A stretch of 64,000 nt of DNA. It comes from Shewanella violacea DSS12 (GTDB lineage Bacteria; Pseudomonadota; Gammaproteobacteria; Enterobacterales; Shewanellaceae). Every line of letters starts with the position of its first letter. The first letter of the stretch is position 1. Below the pieces are notes generated by a model, which was not told where the DNA came from, did not search any database, and was given only the letters and a program-made list of their open reading frames with translations. Location of the stretch: contig NC_014012.1 of assembly GCF_000091325.1 (NCBI RefSeq), positions 2,063,845-2,127,844 of the forward strand. Reading direction: 5' to 3'. This document shows, in pieces, positions 53,669 to 61,246 of this stretch. A program made the position numbers and the translations under genes.

Positions 53669-54258
53669 GACGCTCGAGGGGCTGGCGTATAGGCCTCTGC
53701 AGCACTGTCATATTGACCGGAGTGTTACTCTTGGCACAAGGCTCATATATGCAGGCTAAGGCCTATTTCGCACAATATCTCATTGAGCAAGCTTGGCGAC
53801 AAACCTTAGAGGATAAACAACCCCATAAACCTTGGAGTTGGGCCGATACCTATCCTGTGGCAAAAATGACCTTGATGACAGCAGATGATCTAGCGCTGGT
53901 AGACAGCACATTCTATGTATTGTCTGGTGCATCGGGGAGGAATTTAGCCTTCGGGCCAACTATGGTACAGGGTGGAGGCTTGCTGACCCAAGGGGGAAAC
54001 AGGATCATAGCGGGTCATAATGATACGCACTTTTCTGTGCTCAATGGGATTAAACCAGGACGGGTGATAATATTTCAAGACGCAAATAAACAAAAAAGAC
54101 AGTACCGAGTATCTTCAACCCAAATAGTACACGAAACTGACAATAGTGCACTTATGCCAAGCTATTATGATCAACTGACCCTGATAACTTGTTATCCATT
54201 TAATGCGCTACAAACAGGCAGCTCATATCGACTCATAGTGAGGGCGCTGCCTGTATAG
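53665..54258 (+). CDS. Class GN sortase
   Basis: A transpeptidase that cleaves the LPQTG signal of its single dedicated substrate. 197 residues with an N-terminal signal anchor (about 8-28) facing the periplasm. The active site is visible: His118 in IAGHNDTHF, Cys176 in LITCYPF and Arg189 in SSYRLIV. Class GN sortases are found in Gram-negative marine bacteria, each next to one target gene. The ATG overlaps the target's stop. The nucleophile that accepts the cleaved protein is not known for this class. Confidence 0.95.
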   Translation: MRRSRGWRIGLCSTVILTGVLLLAQGSYMQAKAYFAQYLIEQAWRQTLEDKQPHKPWSWADTYPVAKMTLMTADDLALVDSTFYVLSGASGRNLAFGPTMVQGGGLLTQGGNRIIAGHNDTHFSVLNGIKPGRVIIFQDANKQKRQYRVSSTQIVHETDNSALMPSYYDQLTLITCYPFNALQTGSSYRLIVRALPV

Positions 54259-54268
54259 CGGCTATCTT

Positions 54269-55294
54269 TTAGCTGGGGATCGGCATGACCCTGTTTCGGC
54301 CTAGGCGTTTTGCCTCGTAGAGAAGTTTGTCCGCTTGCTCTATAAGCTCGGCGCCCTCGAGGTTTTTATTCCATTGTGCGACGCCGAATGATGCGGTGAT
54401 CTTATTGATACGAACATCTTTCCTTCTGTCTTTTAGGGTTATTTTTTCCAGCCCACGGCGCATGGCTTCGGCCAAATGTCGGGAAGAACCAAGTTGGCTC
54501 TTAGGTATGATGACAGCAAATTCTTCGCCGCCATATCGATAGAGTTTAGCGCCGTCTCTACAGGATGCCTGTAGTCGCTTAGCGACCACTTTAAGTACTT
54601 GATCGCCTAGCTGATGACCATAGTTATCATTAAATTCTTTGAAATGGTCGATATCCGCGAGTATGAGGCATAAACCGTCAGGTGATTGGCTCAGGGAGCC
54701 TCTAAGATCATTATCGAATGCGCGGCGATTGAATATACCTGTGAGGGCATCGTATAGCATGATTTGTTCAGATTTTTCTAATTGCTGCTTTAAAGCATTG
54801 ATCTCTTGTTGGGCTTTACTCAGTTGACCGGTGAAATACTGTGTGCTGGAACGTATGTCGTCGGACTCCTTGACTAAGCTTCTGACGATACCGAGTACCT
54901 TCTCTAAGCTGACGCCTTCCTCTTCGATTCGATTTAATTTATCGAAATTACTGTCGATACGGCGCTGAAATTGTGTGGCATCAACATTGGTATCTTTGAG
55001 AGAGTGAGAGAGCTCAGTGACCATGGCTTCTAGATTCTGTCGCATGTCGAGGACATCGACCTCGATAGGATCTGACACGTATTCTCGATATAGCATCTCA
55101 GCATTCACGGGCGGGCAGGTATGATGTTGCTCAATAACCGTGTCGAGTCGTTTGTTTAATTCCGGACTTTGTTCTGAGACATAGGTATACCAGAGCGCAT
55201 AATTGGTTGGCGTGGTAGGAATTTGGTGCTTTAACATTAAAGGAACGGCTTTTTTTAAGTTTCTGGCCGCCAGCTTTATGATTTCTTTAGACAT
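54269..55294 (-). CDS. Diguanylate cyclase (GGDEF domain)
   Basis: 341 residues: a helical N-terminal part (1-165) with LMLKHQIPTTPTNYALWYTYVSE and a coiled coil, then a GGDEF domain with the active-site motif GGEEF (255-259), so it should make c-di-GMP. There is no membrane segment. The product-inhibition site reads RDGA where an active RxxD is expected, so feedback inhibition may be lost. It is convergent with the sortase gene, 10 bases from its stop and with no terminator between them. Confidence 0.9.
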   Translation of the reverse strand: MSKEIIKLAARNLKKAVPLMLKHQIPTTPTNYALWYTYVSEQSPELNKRLDTVIEQHHTCPPVNAEMLYREYVSDPIEVDVLDMRQNLEAMVTELSHSLKDTNVDATQFQRRIDSNFDKLNRIEEEGVSLEKVLGIVRSLVKESDDIRSSTQYFTGQLSKAQQEINALKQQLEKSEQIMLYDALTGIFNRRAFDNDLRGSLSQSPDGLCLILADIDHFKEFNDNYGHQLGDQVLKVVAKRLQASCRDGAKLYRYGGEEFAVIIPKSQLGSSRHLAEAMRRGLEKITLKDRRKDVRINKITASFGVAQWNKNLEGAELIEQADKLLYEAKRLGRNRVMPIPS

Positions 55295-55432
55295 AAACCT
55301 TCCTGAATTAATACCAATCTAACTAGGTATAAGCACTAATTTTAGTCGGTAAATGAGAGCTTAGTGAATGAGGGTAATTAAACAGCTGCCAGAAGGGGAA
55401 ATATTATCCTTCCGGCGCCGATTAATCAGTGA

Positions 55433-58060
55433 TTACTTTTGGCTGACTTGGACTGGTGCCCATGTTAGCCATTTAGATTCGAGTTTTTGATGTAAGGTAA
55501 AGCTAGCACCAGATCCCAGTCGATTACTCGTTCTGGTTTGCTGCTGAGTTACCACCCCAATACCACCCGCAAGTATGGTTTCTAATGATCCAGTTTCAAT
55601 CTTAGCCCCTGAAAAAAGCCCTACATCGACTTTTACGCCTGAAAGATCCCAGAATTTACTCGTTTGGTTGACCAGGTGGCGATATTTGCCATCGACATGG
55701 GCGAACATCTGAACTGAATTGCCGGTGTCAGCTAACTGATAAGCATGGATTGCACCAATTTTAATGCCCCTAAAAATAATCGGGGTTCCGGCTTTAATTG
55801 ATCCTAGGTTGCTGTCTTCGAGAGTGAATTGTAACCAATCTCTTTTGGCTTGAACCACTGGAGTCACTTCACCGATAAATTGAGTACGCTTCAGAGAACT
55901 TACACCAGGTTTTACTCCAATATAGGGGCCAGATAATAAGGTTTCTGGCGCCTGAATCCCTGCGAGGGATATTTGTGCATCAACCAGGAAATACTCGGCA
56001 TCCTCTTGAGTAAAGTGTTGGGCGTAATCTCCATATAGATAGGCATCGACGCTGACACTGACCAGATCTTTATTCAAGGTGACGCGCTCGACTGCACCCA
56101 CCTTATGGCCCAAGTAACGTATGGGCGCCTTGGCTGCTAACTTGACGTCGGCTGGGAAGGTGAGGCTAATGGGTTTTGCCTGAGCCAGTGCCAGAGATTT
56201 AGATTCATATAGATAAGTTTGTGAGCCTATATCATCATCGTCGAGCAAGCCCAGTGTGATACTACCTTTTAATGCTCCCTGAATGGGGGCGACATCTATT
56301 TCTATGCCTGAAAGGGCTGCATTGACTGTGATAGCACTGTTGCGCCAAAAAACACTATTGGTTTTGACCAAAGGTTTGAATTGGTCTCGAATGCTGATGC
56401 TAATATCGAAGTTCTCATTAGCAGAGCTCCAGTTAACCTTGTTGACCTGGCCAATTTGCATTTTTTGATAGTAAACAGGTGATCCAGGTGAAAGGCCTGC
56501 ACCATCGGGGCTGGTCAGGGACAGTGTAAATTGTGTTAGTTTGTCAAAATAATCATCGGCTGCATTCGTTGAGAGGAACAAAGCCAGTTGTGCATGATTT
56601 CTTGCCACTGTCTTACTTGGGCCCTGGATCAGACTAATAGCGCCCTTGGTTAAGGTGGATAGATCTCGAGTTTTTACTGAGATACCCTCTAGGGATGCTT
56701 GGATTGACAGGGCCGATTCGGGGATGAAATAACTGTCGGTATTGACCAAGTCAGTAAATTCAGGCCAGATTTCGATCTGGTATTCTACGCCGGTTAACGC
56801 CTGGTTAAGGCTGACAGAGTTGACCTTACCTATGGCCAATTGCTTATAGCGAACTTCTGCTCCGACGCCTACACCTGGGTTATTATCGGCGATTAAGCTT
56901 AAAAGTAATTTAGACTGAGTGTCTTGATCCGGTGCAATATTCAAGAGAGTGTATTGCTGCTTCGGCTCACCGCTTCCTGGTGAAAAATTAATGACACTGC
57001 CTGTGAGTAAGCGTCCCGCATGCTTGATACCTGATAAGGAAATATCGGCGCCCTCAAGCCAGAAATGAGATGTCCCTGAGAGCAACTGGGCATAGTCTTT
57101 ATCAATTTTCGCAGTGAACTGAACACCGGTATCGGTTAGATGTGTATCTGTTATACGACCAATATTGATGCCTCTGAAAACGATGGGGGTGCCGGTAGAT
57201 GCAGCGTCCGATTGACTGGCCGTCAATGAAAACTCTATGCCACCTTGGGTCAATGCTTGACTGTCGTAGACACGATAACTGTGCCCATTTTCGGCTATTT
57301 GAGATTCATCGGAAGAGCTAAAGCTTAGACCACCGGCAAGAATGGATGACAAACTTTCGGATTTTATCTCTATGCCAGAGAGCGAGGCGTTGATATGGAG
57401 GCCGGAGACATTCCAGAATTGAGAATCGGTTTTTACCAAGTGGGCATATTGTTTGTTAATAAATGCGCTCAGTAAAATTTGCCTCGATCCTTTAAGATGA
57501 TAACTGATGATTTTTCCAACGGGAATTTGTCGGTAAAAAATCTGTGAACCAACATCCAGAGAACCTAGAGTCTCGGCGGTTAATTCAATGACTAAACCGT
57601 CGCTTCCAGGCATTATCGCCGGGGCATTTGTTTCGGCTTCGAAAAAGGAATGTGACTGACCACCACCGGGTTGAATCGCGATATAATTTCCCGAGAAGAG
57701 CGCATCTAACCCTTCAACCCCAGTGATTGAGGCCTTAGGCGTGACTAACCAGAATTTGGTTTGCTCATTTAAAAAGGGATCGGCTCGGTAATCCATCTTG
57801 AGATCGACATTTACGCCTTGTAGGTCGTCATCGATACTTATATCGACCACCTTACCTACGGTAAGTCCTTGATAGCGTACTAAGGTTTTACCAACATCAA
57901 TTCCAGTCGCGCTGGGGAAGTGGATTCGCACTTCGATACCGGCTTCTCTTATACTTTTAATCCCTAACCAAGACCCTAGGGCAATAGCCACTAAAGGTAA
58001 AAGCCAGATAGGTGAAAAAAGCTTCTTTTTAACTACTTTCGGTGTTTCAATTTGCGTCAT
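55433..58060 (-). CDS. letB: LetB-type seven-MCE lipid transport tunnel protein
   Basis: 875 residues from MTQIETPKVVKKK, with one N-terminal membrane helix (IWLLPLVAIALGSWLGI) and a large periplasmic part. Seven MCE domains are countable from their conserved turns (VGKVVDISI, PVGKIISYH, NIGRITDTH, AIGKVNSVS, QIGQVNKVN, KVGAVERVT, KIGAIHAYQ), the same number as in E. coli LetB (YebT). Such proteins form a stacked tunnel across the periplasm for lipids. It follows the letA pair with a 14-base overlap, indicating one operon. The longer start at 58099 is not needed. Confidence 0.93.
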   Translation of the reverse strand: MTQIETPKVVKKKLFSPIWLLPLVAIALGSWLGIKSIREAGIEVRIHFPSATGIDVGKTLVRYQGLTVGKVVDISIDDDLQGVNVDLKMDYRADPFLNEQTKFWLVTPKASITGVEGLDALFSGNYIAIQPGGGQSHSFFEAETNAPAIMPGSDGLVIELTAETLGSLDVGSQIFYRQIPVGKIISYHLKGSRQILLSAFINKQYAHLVKTDSQFWNVSGLHINASLSGIEIKSESLSSILAGGLSFSSSDESQIAENGHSYRVYDSQALTQGGIEFSLTASQSDAASTGTPIVFRGINIGRITDTHLTDTGVQFTAKIDKDYAQLLSGTSHFWLEGADISLSGIKHAGRLLTGSVINFSPGSGEPKQQYTLLNIAPDQDTQSKLLLSLIADNNPGVGVGAEVRYKQLAIGKVNSVSLNQALTGVEYQIEIWPEFTDLVNTDSYFIPESALSIQASLEGISVKTRDLSTLTKGAISLIQGPSKTVARNHAQLALFLSTNAADDYFDKLTQFTLSLTSPDGAGLSPGSPVYYQKMQIGQVNKVNWSSANENFDISISIRDQFKPLVKTNSVFWRNSAITVNAALSGIEIDVAPIQGALKGSITLGLLDDDDIGSQTYLYESKSLALAQAKPISLTFPADVKLAAKAPIRYLGHKVGAVERVTLNKDLVSVSVDAYLYGDYAQHFTQEDAEYFLVDAQISLAGIQAPETLLSGPYIGVKPGVSSLKRTQFIGEVTPVVQAKRDWLQFTLEDSNLGSIKAGTPIIFRGIKIGAIHAYQLADTGNSVQMFAHVDGKYRHLVNQTSKFWDLSGVKVDVGLFSGAKIETGSLETILAGGIGVVTQQQTRTSNRLGSGASFTLHQKLESKWLTWAPVQVSQK

Positions 58061-58688
58061 CTTTCGATTCCAATCGATCCCAGAGTAAACGAGTATCAAG
58101 TACTTTAGCTGCGACTTGTGTCAGTAAAATCACTAAAGCAAATGCGGTTGCGGCAGGTCCAGGCCTTGCATCTAGCAACTGCCCCATATTGACCAGCGCT
58201 GCGGTAATAGATATGACAAATAGGTCGAGCATCGACCAGCGACCTATCCATTCAATAACATGAAATCCAACCATCAATCTTTTCTTGGAGATGGGTAGGC
58301 GAAAACTGATGGCAAGCAGATAAATAGTCAGCCCACATATTTTTAGGATCGGCACTAAGATACTAGCGGTAAATAATATTACCGCTATAGGTAAGATGTC
58401 CAGATCGATGAGGTGAGTAATGCCAGTAAAAATTGTATCGTGGCGTGTATGCCCTTGGCTGGTAAAAATGGTGATGGGGTAGATATTTGCCGGGATCAGT
58501 AAAATTGCGGCAGTAATAAGTAAAGCCCAGCTTTTCTGTAAACTCGAATAATCACGCAGGGCGAGTATCGAGCCACAGCGTGAACAATGATTTTCCGCGT
58601 GAGGCATCAACTGTTTGCATGAAGGACAGAGTGTCAGACCGACATCTTTACCTTGGGTTCTGTGTGCCTGCTCCGAGGGACTAGTCAT
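58047..58688 (-). CDS. letA: PqiA/LetA-type membrane protein, second half
   Basis: 213 residues: zinc-finger motif CPSCKQLMPHAENHCSRCG (20-38) and four membrane helices (such as SWALLITAAILLIPANIYP). It matches the second half of the two-domain LetA (YebS) of E. coli. It starts with ATG, overlaps the preceding gene by 8 bases and letB by 14. LetA is the inner-membrane partner of LetB. Confidence 0.9.
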   Translation of the reverse strand: MTSPSEQAHRTQGKDVGLTLCPSCKQLMPHAENHCSRCGSILALRDYSSLQKSWALLITAAILLIPANIYPITIFTSQGHTRHDTIFTGITHLIDLDILPIAVILFTASILVPILKICGLTIYLLAISFRLPISKKRLMVGFHVIEWIGRWSMLDLFVISITAALVNMGQLLDARPGPAATAFALVILLTQVAAKVLDTRLLWDRLESKDDAN

Positions 58689-59331
58689 TTAATAGACTCC
58701 ACATATGTTCCAGATGATATTCACGCTGTAAAAATAGGGTCACCAGAAATAACATTGCGAAACAGAAAGTGCCCATCTCCAGATGGATATCTGTGTAGTC
58801 TCTGAGTTGGAAGACAGATATAAAAATACTGATCATATAAATTTCTAACATGGTGAGCTGTGAGAGCAGACCATGATATTTCAATAGGCGCTTCAATATA
58901 TCCCGAAAAAAAGGCACTTCCAATCGGTATTTGATGATTAAAATTTGTGAGAGGACAGATAAAAGCAATAAACCCGGTGCTATGACTGCCGAGGTGAGTA
59001 CGGCAATGGCGACGACCCAATAACCTTGATTGGCAACAGCCATGGCACCTTCGAAGATGGTTGTTGTCCTGATGCTACCAAGGAAATGTAACTCAATAAC
59101 GGGGAGTAAATTTGCCGGAACGAAAAAAATGAGCGCTGTTAGACACAGGGCTAACATGCCGTTTAGGGAACAATAAGGTGCATCATAAATGGCAGTATGA
59201 CATCGAGGGCATAAGGCGCGAACCGACGAAGGCAAGGCTCGTTTCCTTATCACAAGATCACAGGAACGACACAGGGTCACACTGGTATCTGCACACTTCT
59301 CTTCCGTAAGTAATTTCAATCTTTCTAACAC
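58681..59331 (-). CDS. letA: PqiA/LetA-type membrane protein, first half
   Basis: 216 residues with the zinc-finger motif CRSCDLVIRK...CPRCH (22-45) and four membrane helices (such as MLALCLTALIFFVPANLLPV). It corresponds to the first PqiA domain of LetA, which in E. coli is fused to the second. Start uncertain: the GTG at 59331 has AGGG only a few bases upstream. The divergent gene yebG shares the promoter region. Confidence 0.88.
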   Translation of the reverse strand: MLERLKLLTEEKCADTSVTLCRSCDLVIRKRALPSSVRALCPRCHTAIYDAPYCSLNGMLALCLTALIFFVPANLLPVIELHFLGSIRTTTIFEGAMAVANQGYWVVAIAVLTSAVIAPGLLLLSVLSQILIIKYRLEVPFFRDILKRLLKYHGLLSQLTMLEIYMISIFISVFQLRDYTDIHLEMGTFCFAMLFLVTLFLQREYHLEHMWSLLND

Positions 59332-59502
59332 ACCCTAATCGTTAATATTTGATTCGACGATACTCGTTAATTCATCCGAACGTCACGGCATTGAGTCATG
59401 CTCAATTGTGAATACCTTGAGGATATTATTATATAATTTGACAAATAATATCAGGTTTTCTGGAATACTTGCATAAGAAGTTATATTTATGAGACCCTAC
59501 AA

Positions 59503-59518
59503 CTGTATATAAAAACAG
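59503..59518. promoter_or_regulatory. LexA (SOS) box upstream of yebG
   Basis: CTGTATATAAAAACAG matches the CTGT-N8-ACAG consensus perfectly, identical in the core to the E. coli yebG operator as remembered. It ends 13 bases before the yebG ATG, so it overlaps the ribosome-binding region or start of transcription. SOS control is very likely. Confidence 0.9.
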
Positions 59519-59531
59519 TGAGAGGGACGTT

Positions 59532-59837
59532 ATGGCGGTTGTTACTAAATATGTAGTGGTCAGAGAGGGGATCGAGAAAATGACATTCACATCTAAGAAG
59601 GAGGCGGATGCCTACGATAAGATGCTTGATATCGCCGATAATCTAGCCCCATTCTTAGCCGAGTCAGAATTAGAGATAGATGAAGTAACTTGTGAAAAGT
59701 TGAGTTTTTATCTTGCTCAACACAAGGAACTATTGCTCAATTTACTTAAAGGCGTCGTACCTCAGAAGCCAGAGACGACTGAAGTGAAAAAAACGTCTAA
59801 GAAAGCCGAGGCTAAAAATGTCGGTACAAAAAAATAA
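59532..59837 (+). CDS. yebG: DNA damage-inducible protein YebG
   Basis: A 101-residue SOS protein of unclear biochemical role. The conserved N-terminus MAVVTKYVVVREG and KMTFTSKKEADAYDKMLD define the family; the C-terminal tail is Lys/Thr rich. A perfect LexA box lies 13 bases upstream. GAGAGG precedes the ATG. msrC follows after 16 bases, so it may be co-induced. Confidence 0.95.
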   Translation: MAVVTKYVVVREGIEKMTFTSKKEADAYDKMLDIADNLAPFLAESELEIDEVTCEKLSFYLAQHKELLLNLLKGVVPQKPETTEVKKTSKKAEAKNVGTKK

Positions 59838-59853
59838 TATCTAGGAAGTTTGT

Positions 59854-60312
59854 ATGAAAACTGAATTTTATCAAATGTTGAATCGTCAAGCACAAGCGCT
59901 TCTACAGGGCGAAAATGACTTAGTGGCCGGGATGGCCAATTTTTCAGCTTTACTCAATGACTCACTCGAAGGGCTTAATTGGGTGGGCTTCTATCTGCTA
60001 AAAGATGGGCAGCTAGTCTTGGGTCCATTTCAGGGCCGAGTCGCCTGTACGCGTATTCCTCTGGGTAAAGGAGTCTGTGGTTCGGCAGCAGCAGACAATA
60101 ACACCCTTAGGGTGGCCGATGTTCATCAATTTTCAGGACATATTGCTTGTGATTCAGCGACAAATTCAGAGATAGTTATCCCCATTATCAGGGATAACCG
60201 AGTTATAGCCGTTTTAGATATAGACAGTCCTAAGTTAGCTCGATTCGATGAAATTGATCAAATAGGGCTCGAAAACTTAGTATCAAGCTTCGAAAGTGCG
60301 TTATTTGGCTAA
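59854..60312 (+). CDS. msrC: Free methionine-(R)-sulfoxide reductase (GAF domain)
   Basis: A 152-residue GAF-fold reductase of free Met-R-sulfoxide (fRMsr, E. coli YebR). The three redox cysteines Cys65, Cys75 and Cys99 have the same spacing as in the E. coli protein; they lie in GRVACTRIPLGKGVCGSA and HIACDSATNSEIV. It stands 16 bases behind yebG and probably shares the SOS-controlled transcript. Confidence 0.95.
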   Translation: MKTEFYQMLNRQAQALLQGENDLVAGMANFSALLNDSLEGLNWVGFYLLKDGQLVLGPFQGRVACTRIPLGKGVCGSAAADNNTLRVADVHQFSGHIACDSATNSEIVIPIIRDNRVIAVLDIDSPKLARFDEIDQIGLENLVSSFESALFG

Positions 60313-60588
60313 ACTATGACCAATATTTCATAATACATGTTCGCAATCGTCAAACTCGGGTTTATAATAGGCGGTTCGAATACTAAGGACGTTGAGAATA
60401 TTCCTAGCTTGGAATGAAAGCTTGGCGTTTGTTAATTGTAATTGCTAAAGTATGTCTGCCGTGTTTGCGCTGCGTCTCGATAATTCTGTTTGGGATTATC
60501 TGGTGAAGCCCGCGAAAGACAAATATAAACGACACTGTTTAGCCTACTTATGACTAGTCAGTGCCCCTTTTAAACTGTGGAAGAAATA

Positions 60589-61221
60589 ATGGAATCAACA
60601 GACAAGTTGACCGACACCAACGCAATTCTTGCGTATTTATACGAAACATTTCCTTTGTGCTTTATTGCCGAAGGCGAAACTAAACCATTAAAAATTGGAT
60701 TGTTTCAGGAGTTGGCTGAAAGGTTAGCTGATGATTCTAAAGTCAGTAAGACTCAATTGAGAATTGCTTTGAGACGCTATACTAGTAGTTGGCGTTATCT
60801 GAAGGGCGTAAAAGCCGGTGCTCAACGAATCGATCTTGAGGGTAATGAGTGCGGTGAGTTAGAGCAAGAGCATATTGAACATGCGCAATCAACGCTTAAA
60901 GAGAGTCAGGAAAAAGCGAAAGCTAAACGCATTGCTAAAGCTACGGCGGCAAGAAAGGAAGCTCAAGCTGCTAAGCAAGCCTTGAAGCCTGCACCTAAGC
61001 GTGCCAAGCCAGCGCCTAAAAAGCCAGCGAAAGAACCTGCTCCTGTTGTTAATTTGACGCCAGCAGTGTTAAATGAGCTGAAACAAAATCAGCGTGTTAG
61101 TGTCAAACTAGGTAAGTCTCCAGTTTCTGGTGTTATCGTTGATATTAAAAGAAGTGATGTTCAAGTCCAACTGGACTCAGGCCTAACCATAAAAGTTAGT
61201 GTTGAGCACATCATGCTTTAA
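60589..61221 (+). CDS. proQ: RNA chaperone ProQ
   Basis: 210 residues. N-terminal FinO/ProQ RNA-binding domain (1-115) with YLYETFPLCFIAEGETKPLKIG and LRIALRRYTSSWRYLKGV; a long Lys/Ala/Pro linker (about 120-160); C-terminal Tudor-like domain with VSVKLGKSPVSGVIVDI. It binds many small RNAs and mRNA 3' ends in enterics. The ATG at 60589 with GGAAG upstream is preferred to the GTG four codons earlier. prc follows after 25 bases. Confidence 0.95.
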   Translation: MESTDKLTDTNAILAYLYETFPLCFIAEGETKPLKIGLFQELAERLADDSKVSKTQLRIALRRYTSSWRYLKGVKAGAQRIDLEGNECGELEQEHIEHAQSTLKESQEKAKAKRIAKATAARKEAQAAKQALKPAPKRAKPAPKKPAKEPAPVVNLTPAVLNELKQNQRVSVKLGKSPVSGVIVDIKRSDVQVQLDSGLTIKVSVEHIML

Positions 61222-61246
61222 TTTTAGAGTAAGGAGTAACTTGTTG

